A DNA stretch of 64,000 nucleotides from CAIXQW01 sp046049675 (lineage in GTDB: Bacteria > Bacteroidota > Bacteroidia > Chitinophagales > Chitinophagaceae): assembly GCA_046049675.1 (NCBI GenBank), contig JBJORA010000012.1, positions 5,125 to 69,124 of the forward strand, written 5' to 3'. The notes below the pieces were generated by a model that was given only the letters and a program-made list of their open reading frames with translations, made no database searches and had not been told where the DNA came from. A program made the translations under genes and the position numbers. Shown here piece by piece: positions 1 to 8,960 of the stretch (the stretch's first letter is position 1; every line of letters begins with the position of its first letter).

Positions 1-723
1 AGTACGTTTGGCGTTTTGGCCAGCGTTAGCCGCAAGTATGCCCACAAAATTCCAATGATGGTTAAAATAAACCACAACGAGTTTTTGAGTTTACCAAATA
101 GGTACGACCAAGTCATGTTTGGTAGCATTAAAGATGCATGGAATATGGGCGCTTGTGCCGTAGGTGCAACAATTTATTTTGGTAGCGAAGAAAGTACACG
201 TCAAATTCAAGAAGTAAGTCGTGCCTTTGAGTACGCACACGAGTTAGGTATGACTACTGTATTGTGGTGCTATATCCGCAACAACGGCTTCAAAGTAAAT
301 GGTGTAGATTACCACACTGCTAGCGATCTTACGAGTCAGGCTAACCACTTGGGTGTAACTATACAAGCTGATATCATTAAGCAAAAATTGCCTACAAACA
401 ATGGTGGTTACTTAGCAACACAACATGGTAAAACGCACAAAGATGTGTACGAAAAACTTACAAGCGATCACCCAATAGACCTTTGCCGTTATCAGGTGGC
501 AAACTGCTATATGGGCCGCGTTGGTTTAATTAATAGCGGTGGCGAGAGTAAAGGCGCAAGCGATCTTAGCGAAGCAGTAATGACGGCTGTGGTTAATAAG
601 CGTGCCGGCGGTATGGGTCTTATTAGTGGCCGTAAAGCTTTCCAAAAAGACATGAAAGTAGGTGTGGAGTTATTACAAACAATTCAAGATGTTTATCTTG
701 ATGATAGCATCACACTAGCATAG
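1..723 (+). CDS. fbaB: class I fructose-bisphosphate aldolase, 5'-truncated
   Basis: Partial gene; the frame is open from the first base and ends at a TAG at 721-723, so only the C-terminal 240 residues are present. The family cleaves fructose-1,6-bisphosphate to glyceraldehyde-3-phosphate and dihydroxyacetone phosphate in the cytoplasm through a lysine Schiff base. The match is to the FbaB/DhnA-type class I enzyme: the segment ADIIKQKLPTNNGGY carries the expected lysine region, followed by LINSGGESKGASDL and GLISGRKAF, which form the phosphate-binding loops of the TIM barrel. The full protein is normally about 350 residues, so roughly 110 are missing upstream. A strong hairpin terminator follows 22 bases after the stop codon, so transcription ends here. 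The family call is firm; which glycolytic direction dominates cannot be read from sequence. Confidence 0.93.
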   Translation, partial: STFGVLASVSRKYAHKIPMMVKINHNEFLSLPNRYDQVMFGSIKDAWNMGACAVGATIYFGSEESTRQIQEVSRAFEYAHELGMTTVLWCYIRNNGFKVNGVDYHTASDLTSQANHLGVTIQADIIKQKLPTNNGGYLATQHGKTHKDVYEKLTSDHPIDLCRYQVANCYMGRVGLINSGGESKGASDLSEAVMTAVVNKRAGGMGLISGRKAFQKDMKVGVELLQTIQDVYLDDSITLA

Positions 724-744
724 TTTCAAGCAAAATTATTGTTC

Positions 745-773
745 AAAAGGCTGCCTTTCGGTGGCCTTTTTTT
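745..773 (+). terminator. rho-independent terminator of the aldolase gene
   Basis: A 9-bp stem (AAGGCTGCC against GGTGGCCTT, with two adjacent G-T wobble pairs) and a short TTTC loop are followed directly by a run of seven T. It lies 22 bases after the aldolase stop codon and ahead of the toxin-antitoxin promoter. Confidence 0.85.
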
Positions 774-839
774 GTGCGTTTGCGTGGCTAAAATTGTGCT
801 AAAAGACATAAAATAAAATGCAAAAAAGCACGAAAATGT

Positions 840-870
840 TTGAAAAATTGACAAAAGGCGTGTACATTTG
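840..870 (+). promoter_or_regulatory. Bacteroidota-type promoter of the toxin-antitoxin pair
   Basis: TTG at 840-842 and TACATTTG at 863-870 are separated by 20 bases. This fits the -33 TTG / -7 TAnnTTTG promoter described for Bacteroidota. The start point would fall near 876-878, about ten bases before the antitoxin ATG at 887. Confidence 0.6.
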
Positions 871-886
871 TGCTAAATAGCAGAAA

Positions 887-1321
887 ATGAAATCTCAGCG
901 CAAAAAGAAAATACAAGATGCTCCAAGCAGTTTTGTTAGTGATACAGATACTTACCAACTTAGTAAAAGTACTTCTTATTTGCCTAGTACTTTAAGCTAT
1001 GCAGCCTTTAAAGTGATACTAGATACACATGCCCTTACGGTTGCAGAGTGGGCTTCGCTTTTGCAACTTAGCGAGCGTACCATGCATCGTTTTGCCAAAG
1101 AAAATCTCAGTTTCAATGCTTTAGAATCAGAGCGTATTGCTTTGTTACATCAAGCACTATTGCAAGCCAATCAACTTTTTGGCAATACCACCAAGCAGTG
1201 GTTGTTGGGTCATTCTTATGGCTTTAATGGCTTGCAGCCAATACAATACCTTTATACACATGCTGGCATTATGCATGTGCAGCGTGTACTTACCAATATT
1301 CAATATGGTGTGGTGGTATAA
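887..1321 (+). CDS. Xre/MbcA/ParS-type antitoxin of a RES toxin
   Basis: This 144-residue protein has a basic N-terminus, a short helix-turn-helix-like section around residues 45-75 (TVAEWASLLQLSERTMHRF), and a C-terminal DUF2384-like part around residues 80-140 (ERIALLHQALLQANQLFG, then WLLGHSYGFNGLQPIQYL). That C-terminal layout is typical of the Xre-MbcA-ParS toxin-binding domain. The RES toxin gene follows 37 bases downstream in the same direction, which is the classic RES-Xre order. The family binds and blocks the toxin and usually represses its own promoter; a promoter with a good TAnnTTTG element sits just upstream. Its domain end, normally near the toxin active site, is intact. The overall call rests on domain pattern plus neighbour and is solid. 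Confidence 0.85.
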   Translation: MKSQRKKKIQDAPSSFVSDTDTYQLSKSTSYLPSTLSYAAFKVILDTHALTVAEWASLLQLSERTMHRFAKENLSFNALESERIALLHQALLQANQLFGNTTKQWLLGHSYGFNGLQPIQYLYTHAGIMHVQRVLTNIQYGVVV

Positions 1322-1358
1322 ATCTGCACGACACTTCTTTAAGTAAAAAGCAATTAGC

Positions 1359-1805
1359 ATGCTGTTATACAGAATTTGCGACTCTACATATAGTTTAGAT
1401 ATTAGTGGAAAAGGTGCTGCTAGAAATGGCGGTCGCTGGAACCCTATAGATAAACCGATGTTGTATGCTAGCGAGCATGCCTCCTTACGCGCGCTTGAAA
1501 TTGTTGTGCATGCACATCAAGCTATTTTTAATATTGATTACGATCTTATTGTACTGGACGTACCAGATGTCAAAAATATTTTAGACGTAGATGAAGACAT
1601 TATTGGGTCAAATTGGCAAAAGGATTTGCAACGCACACAGAGCTTTGGATTGAGCTTTTTGTCTAGTAATCGATTGCTGGCAGCTGTGCCAAGTGTAATT
1701 GTACCAGAGGAGCGCAATTATCTCATTAACCCCAACCACCACTTGTTTTCAAGGATACAAATTGTATCAAAACGGCCCTTTGCTTTTGACGAACGTTTAC
1801 GCTAA
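1359..1805 (+). CDS. RES-domain toxin, predicted NAD-degrading
   Basis: A 148-residue RES-family protein, the usual length for the toxin half of a RES-Xre system. It starts with LLYRI, followed by GKGAARNGGRWNP and YASEHASLRALEI, matching the conserved Arg-Gly-Gly-Arg-Trp-Asn motif and the Tyr-Ala-Ser plus Glu region that line the NAD-binding cleft. Characterised relatives (for example MbcT) consume cellular NAD by phosphorolysis or hydrolysis. The last third carries the expected serine (SFLSSNRLLAAVPSVIVP). It is probably translated from the same mRNA as the antitoxin 37 bases upstream. No frameshift or missing motif is visible, so the pair looks functional. Confidence 0.88.
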   Translation: MLLYRICDSTYSLDISGKGAARNGGRWNPIDKPMLYASEHASLRALEIVVHAHQAIFNIDYDLIVLDVPDVKNILDVDEDIIGSNWQKDLQRTQSFGLSFLSSNRLLAAVPSVIVPEERNYLINPNHHLFSRIQIVSKRPFAFDERLR

Positions 1806-1899
1806 AGCCGTGTGGATATTGCTTTGTGTATAAAAGCGTTAATACAATGCGTAAAGCTTATTGTGCTACTTAACTTGCACTGTAATATTATTGCGCACA

Positions 1900-3807
1900 A
1901 TGGCAAACGACAAGAATTTATTTGAGTATAACGAGGATAGTATTAAAACCCTTGATTGGCGTGAGCATATACGACTTCGTCCTGGTATGTATATTGGTAA
2001 GCTGGGCGATGGCAGTAGCATGGACGATGGCATCTACATTCTATTAAAAGAAATTGTAGATAATAGTATCGACGAATTTGCTATGAAAACGTGCAACGCC
2101 ATTGACATTAGTATCCAAAATGATGGTACAGTAGTGGTGCGCGATTATGGTCGTGGTATTCCCTTGGGCAAGGTTGTTGACGTTGTAAGTAAAATGAATA
2201 CGGGCGGTAAGTACGACAGTAAAGCCTTTCAAAAAAGTGTGGGCTTAAACGGTGTTGGTACAAAAGCTGTCAACGCATTAAGCAGTTACTTTAAGGTTAC
2301 GAGCTACAGAGATGGTAAAGCAAAGGCTGCAGAATTTGAACGTGGCAAATTAACAACCGAACACAAGGAAGTAAAAACCACAGAAACAAATGGGGTAGAA
2401 GTACGCTATATCGCCGATAATACCATTTTCAAAAAGTTTCATTATATCAACGAATATGTAGAAAGCCAAATATGGAATTATTGCTTTTTGAATCGTGGTC
2501 TAACGATTAATTACAATGGCAAAAAGTTCATCAGTAAGAACGGCCTCTTAGATTTACTGCAACGCAAAACAAACGACGACGAAATACGCTATCCGATTAT
2601 TCATTTGAGTGGCGAAGATATCGAAATTGCACTAACGCATACTGGCGATTATGGCGAGGATATCTACAGCTTTGTAAACGGCCAATACACCACACAAGGC
2701 GGTACGCACCAACAAGCTTTTAGAGAAGCACTTGTAAAAACGGTGCGCGATTTTTATAAGAAAGACTACGACGTAAGCGATATACGCCAGAGTGTATGTG
2801 CAGCCGTAAGTGTGCGTGTGCAAGAGCCTGTATTTGAAAGCCAAACGAAGACCAAGCTTGGCAGCCAATACATGTGGAGCGAAGAAGGCAAGAATGGTCC
2901 AAGTATGAAGCAATTCATACAGGAGTTTTTGAGTAAAGAATTGGATAACTATTTGCACCGCAATCCTACAGTTGCAGAAGCCTTAAAGAAGCGCATTGAG
3001 CAAAGCGAGCGCGAGCGCAAGGATATGGCTGGTGTGCGTAAATTAGCTAACGAACGTGCTAAGAAAGCCAACTTGCATAATAAAAAATTACGCGACTGTA
3101 AGTTTCACTTTAACGACGAGTACAATAAGAAAGAACTAGAGAAGTACGAGCAGAAAATGCTTGAGAGCACAATCTTTATAACAGAGGGCGATAGCGCAAG
3201 TGGTAGTATTACGAAGAGCCGCAGTGTAGAAACACAAGCTGTATTTAGCCTTAGAGGTAAGCCGCTCAACTGCTATGGCATGACCAAAAAAGTGGTTTAC
3301 GAAAATGAGGAATTTAATTTACTACAGCATGCACTCAATATTGAAGAAGGCATAGAAGGCTTGCGTTACAACAATATCATTATTGCAACCGATGCCGATG
3401 TAGACGGCATGCATATTCGCTTGTTGCTAATGACGTTCTTTATGCAGTTCTTTCCAGATCTTGTACGCAACGGCCACGTGTATATTTTAGAAACACCGTT
3501 GTTTAGGGTGCGCAATAAAAACAAAACGATTTATTGCTACAGCGATGCTGAGCGTAAGGCTGCTATTGCTGAGCTTGGCAATAAGCCAGAAATTACACGC
3601 TTCAAAGGTTTGGGTGAAATTAGTCCGCAAGAGTTTGCAGGTTTCATTGGCGAAGACATGCGAAAAACGCCTGTCCTTACTGCCGACGAAACACCACTAC
3701 AACGAATGCTTGAGTTTTATATGGGCAAGAATACACAAAGCCGTCAAGACTTTATTATTAAGAACTTGCGCATAGAAAAAGATCTTGAAGAAGAACTTTT
3801 GCCTTAG
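1900..3807 (+). CDS. parE: DNA topoisomerase IV subunit B (ParE)
   Basis: ATPase subunit of topoisomerase IV, which decatenates chromosomes and relaxes supercoils together with ParC. The 635-residue length fits Bacteroidota ParE. Seen in order: GHKL ATPase motifs (EIVDNSIDEF, DYGRGIP, GLNGVGTKAVNALS), a transducer domain with the lysine loop QTKTKLGS, and a TOPRIM domain with the catalytic EGDSASG and the metal-binding DADVDGMHI, ending with TRFKGLGEI. I chose the ATG at 1900 (MANDKNLFEY) rather than an upstream TTG at 1861, because family members begin close to this point and the extra residues look random. ParC is not in the window. GyrB is the close alternative, but the short length and absent insertion favour ParE. 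Confidence 0.92.
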   Translation: MANDKNLFEYNEDSIKTLDWREHIRLRPGMYIGKLGDGSSMDDGIYILLKEIVDNSIDEFAMKTCNAIDISIQNDGTVVVRDYGRGIPLGKVVDVVSKMNTGGKYDSKAFQKSVGLNGVGTKAVNALSSYFKVTSYRDGKAKAAEFERGKLTTEHKEVKTTETNGVEVRYIADNTIFKKFHYINEYVESQIWNYCFLNRGLTINYNGKKFISKNGLLDLLQRKTNDDEIRYPIIHLSGEDIEIALTHTGDYGEDIYSFVNGQYTTQGGTHQQAFREALVKTVRDFYKKDYDVSDIRQSVCAAVSVRVQEPVFESQTKTKLGSQYMWSEEGKNGPSMKQFIQEFLSKELDNYLHRNPTVAEALKKRIEQSERERKDMAGVRKLANERAKKANLHNKKLRDCKFHFNDEYNKKELEKYEQKMLESTIFITEGDSASGSITKSRSVETQAVFSLRGKPLNCYGMTKKVVYENEEFNLLQHALNIEEGIEGLRYNNIIIATDADVDGMHIRLLLMTFFMQFFPDLVRNGHVYILETPLFRVRNKNKTIYCYSDAERKAAIAELGNKPEITRFKGLGEISPQEFAGFIGEDMRKTPVLTADETPLQRMLEFYMGKNTQSRQDFIIKNLRIEKDLEEELLP

Positions 3808-3822
3808 GCTACGTACAAAAAA

Positions 3823-4764
3823 CTATTTGTTTAATACCACTTGCTTGAAGTAGTCAAGTGTAATCTTAAGGCCTTCGCTGCGACCAACTTTTGGCGACCA
3901 ACCCAATATTTCTTTAGCCTTAGTAATATCTGGTTGACGTTGCTTTGGATCGTCTTGTGGCAAAGGCATGTATACAATTTTACTATTGCCGCCAATCAAA
4001 CTTTGAATTTCTTCCGCAAAATCCTTTAAGCTAATCTCTTCGGGATTGCCAATGTTTACTGGTTTAGCATAATCGCTCATCAATAAACGATAGATACCAT
4101 CAACAAGATCTGATACGTAACAAAAACTGCGCGTTTGACTGCCATCACCAAAAACGGTAATGTCTTCGCCACGCAATGCCTGACTCATAAATGCTGGTAA
4201 AGCACGGCCATCATCAAGGCGCATACGTGGACCATAAGTATTGAAAATACGAACAATGCGTGTTTCTAAACCATGAAAAGTATGGTAGGCCATTGTCATC
4301 GCTTCCTGAAAGCGCTTAGCTTCGTCGTAAACACCACGCGGGCCAACTGGATTTACATTGCCCCAATACTCTTCAGTTTGTGGATGCACCAATGGATCGC
4401 CATATACTTCGCTCGTACTTGCAATGATCATGCGTGCATTTTTTGCCTTAGCTAAACCTAGCAAATTATGTGTACCCAAACTACCTACCTTAAGTGTTTG
4501 AATAGGCATCTTTAGATAATCGATCGGTGAAGCAGGGCTCGCAAAATGTAAGATATAATGCAATTCACCAGGCACATGTACAAACTTGCTTACATCGTGG
4601 TGGTAGTATTCAAAATTCTTAAGCGGAAACAAGTGCTCGATGTTTTTGATATTGCCTGTAAGCAAATTATCCATACCAATTACATGGTATCCTTCGGCAA
4701 TAAATCTGTCGCACAAATGAGACCCTAAAAAGCCTGCGGCACCTGTAATTAAAACTCTCTTCAT
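3823..4764 (-). CDS. UDP-glucuronate decarboxylase (UDP-xylose synthase)
   Basis: Extended short-chain dehydrogenase of 313 residues that converts UDP-glucuronate to UDP-xylose with bound NAD. Visible are the Rossmann motif GAAGFLGSHL at the N-terminus, the TSEVYGDPLVHPQ segment typical of this decarboxylase family, the catalytic YDEAK, and RIFNTYGPRMRLDDGR, a strong family signature. I chose the ATG at 4764; an in-frame ATG at 4779 would overlap the upstream gene by 8 bases. It lies directly behind ugd, which makes its substrate, so the two form a two-step route from UDP-glucose to UDP-xylose. It is convergent with parE. Confidence 0.92.
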   Translation of the reverse strand: MKRVLITGAAGFLGSHLCDRFIAEGYHVIGMDNLLTGNIKNIEHLFPLKNFEYYHHDVSKFVHVPGELHYILHFASPASPIDYLKMPIQTLKVGSLGTHNLLGLAKAKNARMIIASTSEVYGDPLVHPQTEEYWGNVNPVGPRGVYDEAKRFQEAMTMAYHTFHGLETRIVRIFNTYGPRMRLDDGRALPAFMSQALRGEDITVFGDGSQTRSFCYVSDLVDGIYRLLMSDYAKPVNIGNPEEISLKDFAEEIQSLIGGNSKIVYMPLPQDDPKQRQPDITKAKEILGWSPKVGRSEGLKITLDYFKQVVLNK

Positions 4765-4771
4765 ATCTTGC

Positions 4772-6112
4772 TTATGCATTTATTGTATTGCGACCAATAC
4801 TGTTATAGTAAAACTTTTCTGCAGCCATAGCGTCTGTATCGTACAAGTTACGACCATCAAAAATTACAGGCGCAACTAATGCCGCACGAACTTTAGCAAA
4901 GTCTGGTGTTCTAAACAAACTCCATTCTGTACATATCGCTAAACAATCCGCACCTTGTACAGCTTCGTAAGCATCTTTTGCAAAGGTGAGTTTGCTATTG
5001 ACTTCAGGCATTTGCGCAAAGTACTGTTGTACATTTGGCATACCTTCTGGATCGTAGGCTACTACTGTTGCGCCAGCTGCTATCAATTCTGGAATAATAT
5101 ATAAGGCTGGTGCCTCACGAATGTCGTCGGTATTTGGCTTAAAGGCAAGACCCCATACCGCAATCTTCTTGCCGCTTAGATCGCCACCGAAGTAGTTTTT
5201 GATTTTATGCGCAAGCACAAGTTTCTGCTCGTCGTTAACTTGCATTACGCTTGTTAGTATCTTAAAATCGTAGTCGTGCTGAGTAGCAGTTTTGCCCAAG
5301 GCTTGCACATCTTTGGGAAAGCAACTGCCGCCATAACCAATACCTGGAAAAAGGAAACGCTTACCAATTCGACTATCGCTACCCATACCTACACGAACAG
5401 TTTCTACATCAGCACCTACCTTCTCACAAAGGTTAGCTAACTCATTCATGAACGTAATACGCATTGCGAGGTAACTATTAGCAGCATACTTCGTCATTTC
5501 GCTGCTACGCTCGTCCATAAAGTAAATTGGGTTGCCTTGACGCACATAGGGTTGATACAATTTCTGCATCAAATCTTTTGCACGCTCATTGCTGCAACCA
5601 ACTACAACGCGATCGGGTTTCATAAAATCTTCTACGGCTACACCTTCGCGCAAAAATTCTGGATTGCTTACTACAGCAAATTCGCCGTCATAGTTTTCTG
5701 CTATTTTAGCACGCACTAATTCTGCGGTACCAACTGGTACTGTGCTCTTATTGACAATTACTTTAAACACCTTGTGTTGTGCTAAAAGCTTACCAATATT
5801 TTCGGCTACGCCAAGTATATAACTTAGGTCTGCACTACCATCCTCACCTGGTGGAGTAGGTAATGCTAAGAAGATAATATCGCCATGCAACAATGCTTCT
5901 TCAAGGTTAGTTGTAAACTGCAAACGACCTTCTTTTAGGTTGCGTTCAAACAATACTTCCAAACCTGGTTCGTAAATTACGATATCGCCATTGCGTAAAC
6001 GATTTACTTTTTCTTCGTTGATATCTACACAAATAACGTTGTTGCCAGTTTCTGCAAAGCAAGTGCCACTTACTAAGCCCACATAACCTGTACCTACTAC
6101 AGAAATATTCAT
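4772..6112 (-). CDS. ugd: UDP-glucose 6-dehydrogenase
   Basis: A 446-residue enzyme that oxidises UDP-glucose twice to UDP-glucuronate with NAD. It shows the N-terminal dinucleotide motif GTGYVGLVSG, the Thr/Pro-rich substrate loop VNKSTVPVGT, FLREGVAVEDFMKPDR, and the catalytic cysteine in GYGGSCFPKD. The C-terminal UDP-binding domain follows (WGLAFKPNTDDIREAPA). Length and motif order are ordinary for the family. It sits 16 bases after the DegT aminotransferase and 7 bases ahead of the decarboxylase, so the three are likely co-transcribed from the promoter region near 7290. The product feeds capsule, exopolysaccharide or glycan synthesis. Confidence 0.95.
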   Translation of the reverse strand: MNISVVGTGYVGLVSGTCFAETGNNVICVDINEEKVNRLRNGDIVIYEPGLEVLFERNLKEGRLQFTTNLEEALLHGDIIFLALPTPPGEDGSADLSYILGVAENIGKLLAQHKVFKVIVNKSTVPVGTAELVRAKIAENYDGEFAVVSNPEFLREGVAVEDFMKPDRVVVGCSNERAKDLMQKLYQPYVRQGNPIYFMDERSSEMTKYAANSYLAMRITFMNELANLCEKVGADVETVRVGMGSDSRIGKRFLFPGIGYGGSCFPKDVQALGKTATQHDYDFKILTSVMQVNDEQKLVLAHKIKNYFGGDLSGKKIAVWGLAFKPNTDDIREAPALYIIPELIAAGATVVAYDPEGMPNVQQYFAQMPEVNSKLTFAKDAYEAVQGADCLAICTEWSLFRTPDFAKVRAALVAPVIFDGRNLYDTDAMAAEKFYYNSIGRNTINA

Positions 6113-6128
6113 ACCGCTTCTTTAATAA

Positions 6129-7268
6129 TTATGCTTTTAGTTTGTTGATTACATTAAGCACAGTTGTGCTAATATAGTTGAGTTCATCTTCAGTCATTTC
6201 TGTGTGAATAGGCAAGCTAATAACACGAGGTGTAAGGTAATCCGTAACTGGCAAGTGCAAGTCGCTTACATTAAAATGCGCAAACATTTTTTGCTTATGT
6301 GCAGGCACTGGATAATAGATCATACTTGGTACACCTTCTGCTTCTAGTGCTTCGCGAACTTTATCGCGATCTACGTCAACTAGCGTTAATGTATATTGAT
6401 GATAAACGTGATAGCTATATGGCGCCACAGCAGGTGTTTTGATATTGGCATGGTTAGCAAAAGCTGCATCATAGTGCGCTGCAACTGCACGGCGACGACT
6501 ACAGTAATCGTCAAGGTGTGGTAGTTTTACATTAAGTACAGCAGCTTGAATTGTATCTAAGCGGCTATTACAACCAACAACGTCGTGGTAATAGCGTACG
6601 CTTTGCCCATGATTAGCAACCATCTTTAATTGCTGAGCAAGCGCATCATCGTTAGTAAACATAGCACCACCGTCGCCATAGCAACCCAAGTTTTTGCTTG
6701 GAAAGAAACTTGTACAACCGATAATACCCATTGTACCATTCGCTTTGCGCGTTCCATCTGGGAACGTATAGTGGCCACCAATCGCTTGTGCATCATCTTC
6801 AATAACATGTAAATTATGCTTGGCCGCAATATCTAAAATAGGGGCCATGTCTGCGCTTTGACCATACAAATGCACAGGTACTATCGCTTTAGTTTTGCTG
6901 GTAATCTTTGCCTCTATTTCGGCAGGATTCATTGTAAATGTGCGCTCGTCTACTTCTACAAACACTGGTGTAAGGTTCAACAATGCCATTACTTCTACTG
7001 TAGCGATATAGGTAAATGATGGCGTTATAACTTCATCACCTGGCTTAAGGCCAAGCGCCATCATGGCTATTTGCAATGCATCTGTGCCGTTGGCACAAGG
7101 TATTACATGCTTTACACCTAGGTAGTTTTGCAGTGCGGTGGCAAATTGCTGTACCTGTCCACCATTAATAAAAGCAGTAGATTCTACAACACTGGCTATA
7201 GCCTCATCTATTGCTGGCTTCATTCTCAAGTACTGACGCTTGAGGTCTACCATTTGTAAATTTTGCAT
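6129..7268 (-). CDS. DegT/DnrJ/EryC1/StrS sugar aminotransferase
   Basis: PLP-dependent aminotransferase of 379 residues acting on nucleotide-linked keto sugars. The lysine that binds PLP is in FFPSKNLGCYGDGG; other family marks are ANGTDALQIAM, DDAQAIGG and the C-terminal YPVPAHKQKMF. It is the first gene of a minus-strand run with ugd and the UDP-glucuronate decarboxylase. Sequence resembles WbpE/WlbC-like enzymes that make 3-amino sugars, whose partner is a 3-dehydrogenase, but no such dehydrogenase is adjacent. The exact substrate is therefore open; the enzyme class is secure. The region just upstream (7269-7322) holds back-to-back promoter elements shared with the divergent secreted-protein gene. 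Confidence 0.9.
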   Translation of the reverse strand: MQNLQMVDLKRQYLRMKPAIDEAIASVVESTAFINGGQVQQFATALQNYLGVKHVIPCANGTDALQIAMMALGLKPGDEVITPSFTYIATVEVMALLNLTPVFVEVDERTFTMNPAEIEAKITSKTKAIVPVHLYGQSADMAPILDIAAKHNLHVIEDDAQAIGGHYTFPDGTRKANGTMGIIGCTSFFPSKNLGCYGDGGAMFTNDDALAQQLKMVANHGQSVRYYHDVVGCNSRLDTIQAAVLNVKLPHLDDYCSRRRAVAAHYDAAFANHANIKTPAVAPYSYHVYHQYTLTLVDVDRDKVREALEAEGVPSMIYYPVPAHKQKMFAHFNVSDLHLPVTDYLTPRVISLPIHTEMTEDELNYISTTVLNVINKLKA

Positions 7269-7289
7269 CTAATTTTTTTTAACGAGGCG

Positions 7290-7297
7290 CAAAAATA
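7290..7297 (-). promoter_or_regulatory. -7 element for the aminotransferase-ugd operon
   Basis: The minus strand reads TATTTTTG, a full match to TAnnTTTG, 22 bases ahead of the aminotransferase start codon. No clear -33 TTG is seen at the usual distance. It lies 12 bases from a plus-strand element at 7310-7317, so the two promoters are back to back. Confidence 0.45.
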
Positions 7298-7309
7298 GCA
7301 ATTCCGTTG

Positions 7310-7317
7310 TAGTTTTG
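7310..7317 (+). promoter_or_regulatory. -7 element for the secreted-protein gene at 7323
   Basis: TAGTTTTG matches TAnnTTTG. It ends only 5 bases before the first ATG at 7323, so either the mRNA is leaderless or translation starts at the next in-frame ATG, 7338. Confidence 0.4.
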
Positions 7318-7322
7318 ACTGA

Positions 7323-8087
7323 ATGTTGCTAAGTATTATGCGGCTTTGCCTTTTGGCTGTTGGCACTTTGCTTACGGTAAGCTCGTATGCACAAACAAGC
7401 GAGGAAAAACCAACGCGAAAGTCTTGTTTACTATTTAACGCGCAGTTCAATGGCGATCAGCCCATTTTAGATTACGCAAAACGATTTGGTACTTGCGCAA
7501 AAATTGGCTCAAGCATCTACCGCAAGTCTACTAAAAACTATATTGTAGGCGTTCGCATGGACTTTATTTTCGGTAATTCTATTAAAGAAGACTCCATGAC
7601 ATGGAACCTATATAACAAGTCAGGCAATATGATAGACAATAATGGCATTCAACGCAACCCTGGGCTATTTCAACGTGGCTATCAGGTTGGTGTAGACCTT
7701 GGAAAGATTTTTGATGTGTGGCAGGTCAACCCTAATAGTGGGGTGATTTGGTTGAGTAGCTACGGCTTTATGCAGTACCGCATTAATATGTACGACCAAG
7801 ACAATGGCTTTGCTCAGTTTGCTGGCGAATACGAAAAAGGGTACGACCGGCTTACTAACGGGCTGTACACTGAGCAAATGCTGGGCTATACTTATTTGAG
7901 TAAAAGCAAAGCGGTAAACGTTACTGCTGGATTAACCTTTTGCTACGCAAGTACCGGTGGCCGCCGCACATGGCTCTACGATGTAAACCGCAGTGGCTTG
8001 GACAAAAGGCAAGATGGCACTGTAGGCTTTAAGTTTATATGGCATGTGCCTAAATACAAAAAGATTGTAGAGGATACCTACTATTAA
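7323..8087 (+). CDS. secreted protein of unknown function, possibly outer-membrane barrel
   Basis: I do not recognise a named family. The 254-residue protein begins with a clear signal peptide (hydrophobic core LLAVGTLLTVSS, then SYAQ before the likely cut). The mature part is rich in Tyr, Gly and Asn, with alternating polar/hydrophobic stretches such as YIVGVRMDFIFG, GYQVGVDLGKIF and KAVNVTAGLTFCYA. This is the look of a small outer-membrane beta-barrel, but I cannot prove it. There is an ATG at 7323 and another at 7338; the second also leaves a complete signal peptide and fits the promoter position better. It is convergent with panC, overlapping its end by 4 bases. Confidence 0.8.
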   Translation: MLLSIMRLCLLAVGTLLTVSSYAQTSEEKPTRKSCLLFNAQFNGDQPILDYAKRFGTCAKIGSSIYRKSTKNYIVGVRMDFIFGNSIKEDSMTWNLYNKSGNMIDNNGIQRNPGLFQRGYQVGVDLGKIFDVWQVNPNSGVIWLSSYGFMQYRINMYDQDNGFAQFAGEYEKGYDRLTNGLYTEQMLGYTYLSKSKAVNVTAGLTFCYASTGGRRTWLYDVNRSGLDKRQDGTVGFKFIWHVPKYKKIVEDTYY

Positions 8088-8926
8088 ATCTCTAGGTTGT
8101 CTATCAATCGTACACCTTCGCAAAAAGCGGCGGTTAGTAATACCATTTTGCTAGCTTTATTAAAATCGGGCAAAACCTGCAAGTAGGTGCTTTCTGCCAA
8201 AATAAGGTGTTCTGGTTCTAGACCTTCTGACGTAAGCATTTGATTGTATTGTTGGGCAAGTGCTTCAAAGCTTTGTTGATGTTGCGCTTGCTTAATAAAA
8301 TTGAGTGCTTTGTAAATAATAGCCGATTTTGCTTTGCCTTGTTCGCTAAGGCGCTGATTGCGGCTGCTCATAGCTAGGCCGCTTGCTTCGCGCAGGGTAG
8401 GGCAAATCACCAATTCTGTAGGAATATTAGCCACCTTTAGTAATTGCTGCACAACCTTACATTGCTGATAATCTTTAATGCCCATAAAAAGCTGATGCGG
8501 CTGCACTGCATTTAATAACCTATGCACGACATTGGCTACACCTTGGAAATGGCCTGGTCTAAATTCGCCTTCTAAACGTGTATCTAGTCCAGCTAAATCA
8601 TAGTTGGTAAGCTTGTCGGTACCATTGGGATAAACATCTTCTACACTTGGCAAGTAGAGTACATCGCAGTTGGCTTGGCTTAAAAGGTCTATATCTTCAG
8701 TGATGGTAATTGGGTATTTGGCAAAATCTGAGGCATTATTAAACTGGGTTGGGTTCACAAAAATGCTACAAACGGTGAGTTCACAGGCTTTTTTGCTAGT
8801 GTTGATAAGTGAGATGTGGCCTTCATGCAAGGCGCCCATAGTGGGTACAAAGCCTATGGCTTTACCCTTAACTAATTGATTATCAATATATTTATGTAAA
8901 TCGGCAGCCTCCTTAAATATCAGCAT
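8084..8926 (-). CDS. panC: pantothenate synthetase
   Basis: Joins pantoate and beta-alanine with ATP to make pantothenate, the precursor of coenzyme A, in the cytoplasm. The 280-residue protein shows the nucleotidyltransferase HIGH-type motif in FVPTMGALHEGH, the pantoate-binding IFVNPTQFN, GVANVVHRLLN, FMGIKDYQQ and the MSSRN motif that replaces KMSKS. Length is normal. It is divergent from the short GT5 gene at 9055, an arrangement repeated in many Bacteroidota. PanB and PanD are not in the window. The end overlaps the convergent secreted-protein gene by 4 bases. Confidence 0.96.
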   Translation of the reverse strand: MLIFKEAADLHKYIDNQLVKGKAIGFVPTMGALHEGHISLINTSKKACELTVCSIFVNPTQFNNASDFAKYPITITEDIDLLSQANCDVLYLPSVEDVYPNGTDKLTNYDLAGLDTRLEGEFRPGHFQGVANVVHRLLNAVQPHQLFMGIKDYQQCKVVQQLLKVANIPTELVICPTLREASGLAMSSRNQRLSEQGKAKSAIIYKALNFIKQAQHQQSFEALAQQYNQMLTSEGLEPEHLILAESTYLQVLPDFNKASKMVLLTAAFCEGVRLIDNLEI

Positions 8927-8960
8927 TACAATCTGTGTTAATCTTGTTTAACAGTGCAAG

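Noticed and set aside
2632..2958. Antisense reading frame of 108 codons within parE
   Set aside because: Shadow frame of a highly conserved gene; composition follows parE codons and no homology is visible. Many similar antisense frames (for example 26612-27103, 24130-24453, 12045-12446) were rejected for the same reason.
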